Positions 52,223 to 60,099 of a stretch of DNA of 64,000 nucleotides are shown one piece after another (the first letter of the stretch is position 1; every line of letters starts with the position of its first letter). The notes below the pieces were generated by a model that saw only the letters and a list, made by a program, of their open reading frames with translations, was not told the DNA's origin and did not search any database. The DNA is from Sulfitobacter mediterraneus (GTDB lineage Bacteria; Pseudomonadota; Alphaproteobacteria; Rhodobacterales; Rhodobacteraceae): assembly GCF_016801775.1 (NCBI RefSeq), contig NZ_CP069004.1, positions 3,348,001 to 3,412,000 of the forward strand, written 5' to 3'. The position numbers were made by a program, and so were the translations under genes.

Positions 52223-52579
52223 ATGCGAAGAAAAGTAGTCATCGTTTTGGATGACGTCGTCGTGGCGTTGGACCTTGCACAAACGTTGCAGGATTTGGAC
52301 CCCGCGGCGCATATTGTCACCTACCGGTCTGCGGAGGACGCAAAAGAGGCGGCGAAAGGTCAGGACAAGGCGTCCTTGATCATTTGGCAACCCTTGTCAG
52401 AAACGCCTGAGGAAAACAGCGCCGTCCTGGTCCAATGTGACCTTGCGGAGCGCAGTATTCTGCTGAGCGATTCAGCCGAAACAGTGTATGACGCCGCGGC
52501 CAATGTCGTGGTCCTGCCGCGACCTTTTTCAGCGGATATGGTTAAGAACGCAGTTTCTCGGGTCAGCGCCGATCACTAG
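52223..52579 (+). CDS. Degenerate response-regulator receiver (pseudo-receiver)
   Basis: 118 residues from ATG 52223 (GGGGAAA upstream). The order KVVIVLDDVVVALDLAQTLQDLD and the late VVLPRPFSADMV match a CheY-like fold. The phosphoryl Asp expected after beta-3 is replaced (SLIIWQP), and the conserved Lys near the end is Arg (LPRPF), while the acidic pair near the N terminus remains. It therefore cannot be phosphorylated in the normal way and may act by binding. Its 3' end overlaps the convergent holin-like gene by 17 bases. Near phyR, a role in the stress network is possible. Confidence 0.7.
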   Translation: MRRKVVIVLDDVVVALDLAQTLQDLDPAAHIVTYRSAEDAKEAAKGQDKASLIIWQPLSETPEENSAVLVQCDLAERSILLSDSAETVYDAAANVVVLPRPFSADMVKNAVSRVSADH

Positions 52580-52904
52580 AGGCGCCTGCCTGCAGACCAA
52601 ATAAGAATGCCTGCAGTAACGGCGGCGCGTCGGACGAGGCTGGCGCTGGCGTCGCCTCCGGCTCTGGCGCGGTGTCCTGATGTGGTTCATCCGATCCGGC
52701 CAATCCGATCAAGAGCAACCCGATGCCCGCGTAGGCCGCGCCGATGACCGACGCCGCAATCAACGTGCCATAGGCAGTCGCCAGAAAAATCCAGCTGGCA
52801 CCGGTCAGAAAACCAGCGCCTACAAGGACGCACAGGGCGCCCGCACTGACCATACCGGCCTTGCGAGCGGCCCGTGCCGCGGAATGTTTGACCTTGCTCA
52901 GCAT
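52563..52904 (-). CDS. DUF1469/holin-III-like membrane protein
   Basis: 113 residues starting one base after the DUF883 gene. Two membrane helices (GMVSAGALCVLVGAGFLTGASWIFL, LIAASVIGAAYAGIGLLLIGLAG) are followed by a Pro/Ala/Glu-rich tail. The two-helix layout and partner fit the YqjE/DUF1469 (phage-holin-superfamily III) proteins that accompany DUF883 genes. Despite the family name there is no phage context. It is likely to be an inner-membrane protein of the stress-induced pair. Confidence 0.68.
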   Translation of the reverse strand: MLSKVKHSAARAARKAGMVSAGALCVLVGAGFLTGASWIFLATAYGTLIAASVIGAAYAGIGLLLIGLAGSDEPHQDTAPEPEATPAPASSDAPPLLQAFLFGLQAGASSDRR

Positions 52905-52905
52905 C

Positions 52906-53235
52906 TTAGCGGCGTGTGCTCATCAAGCCGACAAGAAATCCAACGCCAGCCGCGATACCAAGTGCGGTGGCAGGTTGCGATTTCACAAAATCATTGGCCT
53001 GACCGTGCACGTCGCGGGCGTGGCTGCCCAGCAGATCTGCGGTCTCAATGCCTTTTTGGCGGGCCGCTTCGACTTGTTGCGCGGCTGCGTCGGCAAGCTG
53101 CGCTTTCTTGGCTTTGCCCATGTCGGACATTGTGCTGGTCAGATCGCTCAAATCCTTGCGCAGGATTTCGATCTGATTGGTCAGGTCTTCAACAGAAACG
53201 TCTTTTGCGGAACCGTTGGTGCTGGCACGTGCCAT
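52906..53235 (-). CDS. DUF883 (ElaB/YqjD-like) membrane-anchored protein
   Basis: 109 residues from ATG 53235 with AAGGAG upstream. A long helical, charged N-terminal part (VEDLTNQIEILRKDLSDLTSTMSDMGKAKKAQ) ends in a membrane helix near the C terminus (PATALGIAAGVGFLVGLMSTRR). This is the ElaB/YqjD/DUF883 pattern; the E. coli members bind ribosomes in stationary phase. A stress promoter candidate lies upstream. It is followed by the DUF1469-like gene. Confidence 0.85.
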   Translation of the reverse strand: MARASTNGSAKDVSVEDLTNQIEILRKDLSDLTSTMSDMGKAKKAQLADAAAQQVEAARQKGIETADLLGSHARDVHGQANDFVKSQPATALGIAAGVGFLVGLMSTRR

Positions 53236-53277
53236 GATATCACTCCTTGATTTTTGTTCGTGTGTCTCTGTCCACAC

Positions 53278-53302
53278 AACAGATGGCTGCGCGAAAAGTT
53301 CC
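53278..53302 (-). promoter_or_regulatory. Candidate EcfG-type promoter for DUF883 operon
   Basis: Leftward GGAAC (53302-53298), 16 bases, then TGTT (53281-53278), 43 bases before the DUF883 start. The -10 differs from CGTT at one base, so this is weaker than the other sites. Confidence 0.5.
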
Positions 53303-53326
53303 ATAAAACATTGGCCAAGATTCTTT

Positions 53327-53352
53327 GGAACTTGTCCAAGGGGTAGTCCGTT
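53327..53352 (+). promoter_or_regulatory. EcfG-type promoter for DUF1328 gene
   Basis: GGAAC (53327-53331), 17 bases, CGTT (53349-53352), 57 bases before the DUF1328 ATG. Confidence 0.72.
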
Positions 53353-53409
53353 GTTGTCTCAGATCAGCGTCACATCGAGACGCACCAACATTAACGAAAG
53401 GACCATGAC

Positions 53410-53580
53410 ATGCTTTCTTGGGCAGTTATCTTTTTTGTGGTCGCCATCATCGCGGCCATCTTTGGGTTTGGCGGTATCGCAACTGCATCGGCAGGTATCG
53501 CACAGATCCTCTTCTTGATCTTTTTGGCACTTTTTGCCGCCACGTTGATCGCGCGCGCTGTCAAAGGACGGTCCGGATAA
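53410..53580 (+). CDS. DUF1328 small membrane protein
   Basis: 56 residues, starting at ATG 53410 after AAAGGA. The sequence [22 protein letters not shown] is the usual DUF1328 opening, with two hydrophobic helices and a short basic end (RAVKGRSG). The function of the family is unknown; it is widespread as a small stress-induced membrane protein. An EcfG promoter precedes it and a terminator follows, so it is a complete single-gene stress unit. Confidence 0.85.
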   Translation: MLSWAVIFFVVAIIAAIFGFGGIATASAGIAQILFLIFLALFAATLIARAVKGRSG

Positions 53581-53614
53581 ATCCGGCACCTGCTGCGACA
53601 GCCACCACCCAACG

Positions 53615-53652
53615 AAAAACCCCGCCTGAAGTGCAGGCGGGGTTTTCTTTTT
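53615..53652. terminator. Bidirectional intrinsic terminator
   Basis: A perfect 9-bp G+C stem CCCCGCCTG / CAGGCGGGG with a 5-base loop is flanked by AAAAA on the left and TTTTCTTTTT on the right. It serves the DUF1328 gene and the convergent phyR gene. Confidence 0.9.
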
Positions 53653-53667
53653 GGATGCGCGTTCAAA

Positions 53668-54480
53668 TCAACGTTTGAGTGTTTCGGTTGAGGCAAAGAA
53701 CATCGCCTGGCTCACCGCAGATTGCACCTGATCTTCCTTGTACGGTTTGGCGATCAAGAACGCAGGTTCGGGGCGGTCCCCTGTCAGAAGCCGCTCTGGG
53801 AAGGCCGTGATGAAGATCACCGGAGTGTCCCCCAATTCCGTCAGCAAATCATTGACCGCATCAATGCCGGACGAATTATCGGCCAGCTGAATATCAGCAA
53901 GGATGAGATCAGGCTTATCGCCTTTGCCCTTGGCAACGGCATCTGCGCGGGTCCGGCCCACGCCAGTGACCGTATGGCCAAGATCACTGACAATCGCACT
54001 GAGATCGGCGGCGATGATCGGTTCGTCCTCAATGATCAGGATGCGGCCAGAGACGCTGTTTTCCATGTCCGAACGCGCGGTCGAGATCAGATGCTGCGCC
54101 TCGTCCTCGCTGACAGACATGATTGCGGCGACTTGACCTATGGTGAATTCCTCAACGGTGGACAGCAACAATGCCTCGCGTGTGTTTGGCGCAAGGGACG
54201 CCAGATGTGCTTGGGCCCTGCCAAGCGCACCGGCACTGTCTTCGACCACCGGCGCGCCGGAACTGGACCAAATTGCGTGAAAACATTTGAACAGGCCAAC
54301 CTTGGTTGTCATGTCGCCTTGAATAATGGAACGATCTTCCAGAATCGCCTCCAACGTGGCGATTGCGTAATTGTCCCCACTGGTCTGAGACCCGGTCAGT
54401 GCCCGCGCATAGCGGCGGAGGTACGGAAGTTCCCGTGCGATCTGATCAGAAAGGTCCACAGTGTCTTGTGTATCCGACAT
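53668..54480 (-). CDS. phyR: PhyR, general stress response anti-anti-sigma regulator
   Basis: 270 residues from ATG 54480. The N-terminal half (about 1-135) is a sigma-factor-like domain (ELPYLRRYARALTGSQTSGDNY; LLLSTVEEFTIGQVAAIMSVSEDEAQHLI), and the C-terminal half (about 143-262) is a receiver with IIEDEP, the phosphoryl Asp in LILADIQLAD, and Lys in LIAKPYKED. Phosphorylated PhyR exposes its sigma mimic and draws NepR off EcfG. It is divergent from nepR-ecfG across a shared double promoter, the typical alphaproteobacterial layout. Confidence 0.95.
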   Translation of the reverse strand: MSDTQDTVDLSDQIARELPYLRRYARALTGSQTSGDNYAIATLEAILEDRSIIQGDMTTKVGLFKCFHAIWSSSGAPVVEDSAGALGRAQAHLASLAPNTREALLLSTVEEFTIGQVAAIMSVSEDEAQHLISTARSDMENSVSGRILIIEDEPIIAADLSAIVSDLGHTVTGVGRTRADAVAKGKGDKPDLILADIQLADNSSGIDAVNDLLTELGDTPVIFITAFPERLLTGDRPEPAFLIAKPYKEDQVQSAVSQAMFFASTETLKR

Positions 54481-54509
54481 TCTTTTTTGCCTTTTTTTCA
54501 ATTTGTTTC

Positions 54510-54542
54510 GGAACCAAACGCGGTGATCATGCGTTCGGTTCC
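54510..54542. promoter_or_regulatory. Overlapping divergent EcfG promoters
   Basis: Rightward GGAAC (54510-54514), 17 bases, CGTT (54532-54535) leads to nepR-ecfG. Leftward GGAAC (54542-54538), 17 bases, CGTT (54520-54517) leads to phyR. The two promoters interleave in one nearly palindromic 33-base element, so EcfG could activate both arms of its own circuit. Confidence 0.85.
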
Positions 54543-54584
54543 GTTGGGTGATGAGTTTTTTCGAAAAAAAGAGACCGAGAAGCA

Positions 54585-54749
54585 ATGACAGATAACAAAT
54601 CAAAAGACGATGAGCGCATAGCAGACCTGATCGATCAGAACCTCAAGATGGTCTATTCCGACCTTGTGCAGGAGCAGCTCCCTGATCGGTTCAAGGATCT
54701 TCTTGATGTTCTCAAAGCGCAGGATGCTGAGCAGAAGGGCAACAGTTAA
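54585..54749 (+). CDS. nepR: NepR, anti-sigma factor
   Basis: 54 residues from ATG 54585 (AGAAGC only weakly SD-like). The family core is IADLIDQNLKMVYSDLV near residues 12-28 and LPDRFKDLLDVL near residues 32-43, two helices that bind EcfG. It keeps EcfG inactive until PhyR-P binds NepR. Its stop overlaps the ecfG start by one base (TAATG), giving the balanced pair expected. Confidence 0.9.
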   Translation: MTDNKSKDDERIADLIDQNLKMVYSDLVQEQLPDRFKDLLDVLKAQDAEQKGNS

Positions 54750-55303
54750 TGTCCGAAGATCCAAGAAATGAATTGGTCGAGCATTTGCCGGCCCTGCGTG
54801 CCTTTGCGCTGAGTTTGACACGCAACGGGGCGACCGCCGATGACATGGTGCAAGACACCGTTGTCAAAGCTTGGACCAACATTGATAAGTTCAAGCCCGG
54901 CACCAAGATGCGGGCTTGGTTGTTCACCATCCTGCGCAACACCTATTATTCCAGCCGCCGCAAACTGAACCGCGAGGTCGCTGATGTGGATGGCGTGTTC
55001 ACGGCGACACTCTCGGTCAAGCCGGATCATGATGGGCGAATGCAGTTGAGCGACTTTAAGCAGGCGTTTGAGTTGCTGCCAGACGAACAGCGCGAGGCGC
55101 TGATCCTTGTTGGGGCATCCGGGTTTTCCTATGAGGAAGCTGCGGATATGTGCGGCGTGGCCGTTGGCACTGTCAAAAGCCGCGCAAACCGTGGCCGCGC
55201 CAAGCTTACGGAACTTTTGCATCTGGACGATGAAGGGCCGATGGAATTAACAGATTCGGCCACAATGGCAGTTATTTCGGGTGCAGGTACGGTTCCGCAG
55301 TGA
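54749..55303 (+). CDS. ecfG: EcfG, ECF sigma factor of general stress response
   Basis: 184 residues. Sigma region 2 is LPALRAFALSLTRNGATADDMVQDTVVKAWTNIDKFKPGTKMRAWLFTILRN and sigma region 4 is FELLPDEQREALILVGASGFSYEEAADMCGVAVGTVKSRANRGRAKL, with the normal helix-turn-helix. It directs RNA polymerase to GGAAC-N16/17-CGTT promoters, six of which I find nearby. It lies in nepR-ecfG-kinase order, coupled by overlaps of one and four bases. Confidence 0.95.
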   Translation: MSEDPRNELVEHLPALRAFALSLTRNGATADDMVQDTVVKAWTNIDKFKPGTKMRAWLFTILRNTYYSSRRKLNREVADVDGVFTATLSVKPDHDGRMQLSDFKQAFELLPDEQREALILVGASGFSYEEAADMCGVAVGTVKSRANRGRAKLTELLHLDDEGPMELTDSATMAVISGAGTVPQ

Positions 55304-57024
55304 AGCTGAGTGAAGATCAAACACCGCGCTGGTACAAAAGCCTGCGGTTTCGGATGGCGGTGATGATGTCATTGGCGATGCTGCCAATCGGCATGATTGC
55401 TGTCAGCCAGACGCGCAGCGTGACAGAACAGGCGCAGCAGAATTCGGAACTGGCCCTGCTGGGTTTGACCGAACAGGCTGCAGCAGAAGAGCGCATCGTC
55501 ATCCAGCGGGCATTCGGTCTCGCCTCTGGTGTCGGTGCGTTTCTTCCGCAAATGCTGGAAAATCCGGCAGCATGTTCCAAACGACTGGCGAAGGTTCTGG
55601 AAAACGCCGGGATCTTCAATTTCATCGGTTATGTACCGGTTTCCGGACGGATGAACTGTTCTTCATCCGGGGTCGAGCTGGACTATTCCAACACCCCCGG
55701 CTTTGCCGAAGCCATCGAAACGGGGAGGCCGCGCATTGAGGTCAGTATAGACGGGCCCAACGGCGAAGGGTCGGTGATAAACATTTCCCATCCGGTGTTT
55801 GACGAGGATGATCTGACTGGTTTTGTCACTGTGTCCGTTCCCCATTCCATCCTGGACGCTCTGGGCGATGACAGCGGCAATGAGGCGCTGCTGGATCTAC
55901 TGACCTTTAACGGAAACGGCGAAATCCTGAGTTCCCGCAACGGCGCAGAGGCTGCCGTTGCGAATTTGCCTTTGGGCATCAACCTTGCAGAGTTTTCCAC
56001 CGTGAGTGCGCAAACCTTTTCCCGCCAGAGTGTCTATGGTGAGGATCGCATCTATGCAGTTGTGCCCATCGAGGCAGGAAAAATATTTGCCTTGGGCGTT
56101 TGGGACAAAGACAATGGTGTTTCCGGTCAGATCAGCAAGATCCTCCCCACCAGCCTGTTCCCAGCCTTGATGTGGATGATCAGCCTCGCCGTGGCGCTTT
56201 TTGCGGTGCACCGGTTGGTGTCTCGCCACATTCGAAGCGTTGGCGCACAGATGATGCGCTTTGCCGACAACCGTACCTTGCTGACGGACGAACGCACCCG
56301 CGAGATGCCAAGCGAACTGCAAAACATACAAAATTCCTTCCTCGCCATGGCCCATTCCATCCTGCGCGACGAGGCGGAGCTGGAAGATTCTGTGCGGCAG
56401 AAAAACGTCCTGCTTAAAGAGGTGCATCATCGGGTCAAGAACAACCTGCAACTGATCTCCTCGATCCTGAACATGCAAATCCGAGAAGCGCAGCATGACG
56501 ATACAAAACGCATTCTGCGCCGGATGCAGGATCGCGTTCTGAGCCTCGCGACCATTCACCGCGACCTTTACCAGACCAGCAGCGGCGGGTTGGTCAATGT
56601 GGGCGAACTGGTTCGGGAAATCATCGAAAGGTCGGTTGAAATCGGGACAGACGCCGCCAAGGACATCGACGTCGAGCTACAGGTCGAAGATGTCATGCTC
56701 TATCCTGATCAGGCTGTGCCGATGTCCCTGCTGGCCTCGGAGGCGGCAACCAACGCGATGAAATATGTGGGCGCTAAAGACGCTGGGCGCAGCAAGATAT
56801 CTGTGAGTTTCACACGCGACGCGAATGACAAATGCCGTTTTGTTCTTGCCAACAGCCTCGGAGATAAACCTGCCCCCAAAAGCAGTGGCATGGGGTCAAA
56901 GCTGATCACCGCTTTCGCCATCCAATTGGGGGCAGAGATCGACGTTACGCGCGATGACGACCAATATAAGATGACGGTGCGTTTTGATGCGGCAACCTTT
57001 GAGTTGGAGCCGGGCGACTTCTAG
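55300..57024 (+). CDS. Membrane sensor histidine kinase (HisKA_2/HWE type), probable PhyK
   Basis: 574 residues from GTG 55300 (GTGA overlap with ecfG). Membrane helices at about 13-31 and 285-307 bracket a periplasmic sensor domain of about 250 residues. The dimerisation/phospho-His segment HHRVKNNLQLISSILNMQIREA is near residue 377, followed by an ATPase domain with NAMKYVG near residue 485 and GMGSKLI near residue 530. This HisKA_2 branch commonly phosphorylates PhyR. Its position directly in the nepR-ecfG operon makes it the first candidate kinase. The signal it senses is not known. Confidence 0.88.
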   Translation: MKLSEDQTPRWYKSLRFRMAVMMSLAMLPIGMIAVSQTRSVTEQAQQNSELALLGLTEQAAAEERIVIQRAFGLASGVGAFLPQMLENPAACSKRLAKVLENAGIFNFIGYVPVSGRMNCSSSGVELDYSNTPGFAEAIETGRPRIEVSIDGPNGEGSVINISHPVFDEDDLTGFVTVSVPHSILDALGDDSGNEALLDLLTFNGNGEILSSRNGAEAAVANLPLGINLAEFSTVSAQTFSRQSVYGEDRIYAVVPIEAGKIFALGVWDKDNGVSGQISKILPTSLFPALMWMISLAVALFAVHRLVSRHIRSVGAQMMRFADNRTLLTDERTREMPSELQNIQNSFLAMAHSILRDEAELEDSVRQKNVLLKEVHHRVKNNLQLISSILNMQIREAQHDDTKRILRRMQDRVLSLATIHRDLYQTSSGGLVNVGELVREIIERSVEIGTDAAKDIDVELQVEDVMLYPDQAVPMSLLASEAATNAMKYVGAKDAGRSKISVSFTRDANDKCRFVLANSLGDKPAPKSSGMGSKLITAFAIQLGAEIDVTRDDDQYKMTVRFDAATFELEPGDF

Positions 57025-57343
57025 GTTCAGGATCTATTCATCCTGTGTCTCTGGCGCCAAAACCGTGCAAGTTCAGTGGCTTGAGACATGTAGCAACAAA
57101 CGGGTTCATTAAAAACGACTCACGCCACTGAAATAAAAGGTTTTGCCGTCCTTCAGTTTTGGCAGATTTTCCCCGTGAGCTTCGTTGCAGCTGCTTGAAA
57201 CTCAACCAAAGTCCCTGCGCAGCAGCGCCTTGTCACAGGCAAAATCTGTCAAACCAGAGAAAAAGGATGAATGGGTCCTGAACCTAAGGTGCCGGGGCCA
57301 TCGCGACGAAGATCGACCCACATGCGATGGTTCTGAGCGACCC
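57025..57343. other. Non-coding spacer with long-loop inverted repeats
   Basis: No convincing gene is visible between the kinase and AI-2E genes; these converge here. TTCAGTGGC (57072-57080) pairs with GCCACTGAA (57124-57132), and CAGATTTT (57163-57170) pairs with AAAATCTG (57241-57248). The loops are 43 and 70 bases, so terminator function is unclear; a structured RNA is possible. Confidence 0.4.
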
Positions 57344-58417
57344 TCAGAGTTTGTTCTGATCGGGATCTGTACGGATCAGGTTCGGGATACCGTCCACGAT
57401 CGGCTGACCCAATGCGCGTTCGGTGATTGTGATCATCCAGATCAACAGCGGGATCGCGATCACGCCCCCAATCGGCCCCCATAGCCAAAGCCAGAACACC
57501 AGCGACACAAACACCAACAGCGTGTTCACCGACATGCGTTTGCCGACCATAGCTGGGGTCACAAACTGGCCCTCTACAGCATTCATAGACAGATAGATCG
57601 CGGCGGGGGCAAAGCTGGCCGCGCCGTTGAACACGACCAAACCCGCCACCAGCAGCGTGGCGCCCAAGGCCAACGGACCCAGGTAGAGGATGTAATTGAG
57701 AAAGAACGCCGAAACACCCCAGAACACCGCGCCGGGCATGCCGATCAGCTGCATCACGATAGCAATGGCCACGCCAAACGATCCGTTGATCGCGGTGATG
57801 GTCAGGAAATAACGGGAGACCTGACGTTCTGCATGCAGAAAGTCATCCCTGTTTAATGTAGGAACAGAGGCACCGACCCATCTGTAAATCTCTGTTCGGG
57901 TCAGCAAAAAGAAATATAAAACACCAACAAACATCATCAGTTGAGCCAGGAACTGTGGCGCATAAAACAAGGCATCCGTGATTGAAGGCACATCAATGCC
58001 TTCTGCCGGGGGCGGAGCCTTGTCGCCTTTTGGGTCAACCGCCGCTACGACGTCTTCTGCAATTTCATCCAAACCGAGGATCATCGCCCTGATCCCTTCG
58101 ATCGTGGTTCGCAACTCAATCCATATGACGGGCGCGCGCGCGATGGCCTCTGCCACGTAGGGTTCCAGCAGAAGGACGAGGCACACCACGGCAATCATCG
58201 TGAACGCAACCGTGGCAAACGCGGACAATGACGGACGAAGGCCAATGCGTTCCCAAAACCGGACAAGCGGCGAAAGCACGATCCCAAGGATCAACGCAGA
58301 CAGCACGGGGGCAAAGAAATCCTGGGCAAATTCTAAAGTCGCAAATGCCGTCACAACCCCGATGCCCAGAATTGCGAGGCGGGTCATCAGCGTGCTGGTC
58401 ATATTTTGGGCTTTCAT
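57344..58417 (-). CDS. AI-2E transporter-family (YdiK/PerM-like) membrane protein
   Basis: 357 residues from ATG 58417; ATG 58402 is possible, and neither has a clear ribosome site. About eight membrane helices are visible, with the family block GMPGAVFWGVSAFFLNYILYLGPLALGA near residue 225 and FVTPAMVGKRMSVNTLLVFVSLVFWLWLWGPIGGVIAIPLLI near residue 285. Members export autoinducer-2 or act as Na+/H+ antiporters; which applies cannot be told here. An EcfG promoter lies 130 bases upstream. Confidence 0.82.
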   Translation of the reverse strand: MKAQNMTSTLMTRLAILGIGVVTAFATLEFAQDFFAPVLSALILGIVLSPLVRFWERIGLRPSLSAFATVAFTMIAVVCLVLLLEPYVAEAIARAPVIWIELRTTIEGIRAMILGLDEIAEDVVAAVDPKGDKAPPPAEGIDVPSITDALFYAPQFLAQLMMFVGVLYFFLLTRTEIYRWVGASVPTLNRDDFLHAERQVSRYFLTITAINGSFGVAIAIVMQLIGMPGAVFWGVSAFFLNYILYLGPLALGATLLVAGLVVFNGAASFAPAAIYLSMNAVEGQFVTPAMVGKRMSVNTLLVFVSLVFWLWLWGPIGGVIAIPLLIWMITITERALGQPIVDGIPNLIRTDPDQNKL

Positions 58418-58546
58418 CTTGGCGCTGCGCGGCGGACCTAAGGCAGCAGAGCCAGCGGCGTGGCAGGCGTTTTGGGTTTGAGACCCCAACTCGGCAATAG
58501 ACTGGGCAATTCAGAAACGAGGTGCCGGGCCGGGGTCTCAGACAAT

Positions 58547-58571
58547 AACGCGGGATGAAAGGTTCGGTTCC
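58547..58571 (-). promoter_or_regulatory. EcfG-type promoter for AI-2E-family gene
   Basis: Leftward GGAAC (58571-58567), 16 bases, CGTT (58550-58547), in the 228-bp gap before the AI-2E-family gene. Spacing is one base shorter than at the other sites but within the known range. Confidence 0.7.
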
Positions 58572-58645
58572 GGTCTGATAGAAATTTTTTGAAGACAAGC
58601 CAAGTTTTGCCCGCCTTGACTACGAAAGCGTTTTGGCGCGGGGGC

Positions 58646-59566
58646 TTAGGCGATCCGTTGCCATCCTTCAGTTTGGTTGGCCACCTCAGCTTGCCAGCCC
58701 GTCATCTCGGAAAATTCCTGCGAGGTAATGCGTTGGCTGCGGCCCAAAAGACCGCGCATATCGGAATGTAGCGCAAACCGGAGCAGGAAACGTGGCAGCT
58801 TGAACAAACCGCGGCGGCCAACGGCCGTGGCCAGCGCTTTGATCGCCTGATCTTGTGTGAAGGGTTCTGTCTCGGCCACATCGAAAGTGCCGGATTGGCC
58901 ATGATTGAGTGCGGCGATCACCGCTGACGCTGCATCGTCGATCCAGATCATTGACTTGTATGTGCCGCCGCTGGCCAAGGGCATCACGACACCTTTTCGC
59001 GCCATGGCGATCATTTCTTGGCTGTCTCGGGAACTGGGGCCGTAGAAACTGCCAAACCGCAAATTGATTCCCCGGTTTTGACTGCCGTGTGCGGCAAAAC
59101 GGGCTACGTGGTTCTCTGCCGTTAAAGTGGATCGCAGCGGCGTTGGCGGATCGAGTTTTGCCGATTTTGCACTCAGCCAAGTGTCGCGGCCATCCGCATA
59201 CATGAAAAACACGCTCGGATAGATGAAGGTTTTGACACTGTCACTGGCCAGCGCGACATCCACAAGGTTGCGGGTGCCTTCATCCCGGATACGGTCATTG
59301 TCGGCCCAGGCCGTCGCGGATTTCATGTCTGATGTTTTGGGTATGCGCGTTGCAAGATGCAGAACGGCATCGCAGCCTGCCATGCCGTCGCGCAGGCTTG
59401 AAGGATCAAAGAGGCTGGCACCGATCGGCTCCGCCCCGAGCGCGCGCAAGGCCTCCATTTTTGCGGGGTTGCGGGCCATTGCGATAATCGTGTGCCCACA
59501 ACGGGCCAGCGCACGGATGACGGGACGGCCAAGCACGCCGGTACCGCCGGTTACAAAAACCTTCAT
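58646..59566 (-). CDS. NAD-dependent epimerase/reductase (extended SDR)
   Basis: 306 residues, starting at the last base of the Rrf2 stop. N-terminal GGTGVLGRPVIRAL and HLATR near residue 70 are the cofactor-binding region; the YPSVFFMYADG region near residue 115 replaces the usual catalytic Ser-Tyr-Lys set, and no YxxxK follows clearly. It looks like the atypical epimerase/NmrA-related group, which often serves as a reductase or redox sensor. It is controlled with the Rrf2 regulator, which suggests a response to NO or oxidative stress. Confidence 0.7.
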   Translation of the reverse strand: MKVFVTGGTGVLGRPVIRALARCGHTIIAMARNPAKMEALRALGAEPIGASLFDPSSLRDGMAGCDAVLHLATRIPKTSDMKSATAWADNDRIRDEGTRNLVDVALASDSVKTFIYPSVFFMYADGRDTWLSAKSAKLDPPTPLRSTLTAENHVARFAAHGSQNRGINLRFGSFYGPSSRDSQEMIAMARKGVVMPLASGGTYKSMIWIDDAASAVIAALNHGQSGTFDVAETEPFTQDQAIKALATAVGRRGLFKLPRFLLRFALHSDMRGLLGRSQRITSQEFSEMTGWQAEVANQTEGWQRIA

Positions 59567-60066
59567 TATACAACATTCCTTATATTCTGGGTGGCCCAGG
59601 CTTGGCCCAGGACTGCAATGCGCGGGTCAACGGAAGCAGCGAAATCGGTTAAGAGATCGCTGATGGTTTCCGTCTGGAGAGCTTCGCGATAGGCCATTTC
59701 GGCGCGGAGCATCGCACGGTTGATGCCACACGGCTTGGGATAGGCTTTGGGGTCGTCGACGGCACATGGCCCACGCTGACGAATTTCTGAGCAGCGAAAA
59801 GCGGGGGTCGTCCCTTCGACGGCGTGAACAATGTCCAGCAATGAAATATCTTGTGGCGGTTTCGCCAGGCCATATCCTCCAGCCGGTCCGGGAAAGGACG
59901 CCAGAATACCGTTCTTGGCAAGCGCCTTCAGGTGTTTGAGCAGATAGCTCTCGGGCACACCGTGAAATTCGGCCAAAGCGCCTCCTGACAGCCGGGCCTC
60001 TCCGGGCAAGGCCGCCAAAAGCAAAACGCAATGGGCCGCCCATTCAACGCCATCACTCAGTTTCAT
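59566..60066 (-). CDS. Rrf2-family transcriptional regulator
   Basis: 166 residues from ATG 60066, chosen because AAGGAG sits 6 bases upstream; ATG 60072 overlaps that site. The winged helix (WAAHCVLLLAALPGEARLSGGALAEFHGVPESYLLKHLKALAKNGILASFPGPAGGYGLAKP) is clear. Three Cys (FRCSEIRQRGPCAVDDP...KPCGI, about residues 92-113) can hold an Fe-S cluster, as in NsrR/IscR/RirA. Spacing differs from the NsrR pattern, so the ligand is uncertain. It is co-transcribed with the epimerase gene. Confidence 0.85.
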   Translation of the reverse strand: MKLSDGVEWAAHCVLLLAALPGEARLSGGALAEFHGVPESYLLKHLKALAKNGILASFPGPAGGYGLAKPPQDISLLDIVHAVEGTTPAFRCSEIRQRGPCAVDDPKAYPKPCGINRAMLRAEMAYREALQTETISDLLTDFAASVDPRIAVLGQAWATQNIRNVV

Positions 60067-60099
60067 CGACATCTCCTTACGAATCAATCAAGATATTCT

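Noticed and set aside
52563..52904. Prophage remnant suggested by the holin-like label
   Set aside because: No other phage genes are near; the two-gene DUF883/DUF1469 layout is a normal chromosomal stress pair.
57332..57348. TCTGAG-N5-CTCAGA hairpin at the end of the AI-2E-family gene
   Set aside because: It includes the stop codon, has only 6 bp and no T-tract, so it is not a convincing terminator.
57185..57484. Rightward open frame of 99 codons after the kinase gene
   Set aside because: It begins with TTG, has no ribosome site, and runs into the AI-2E-family gene on the other strand.
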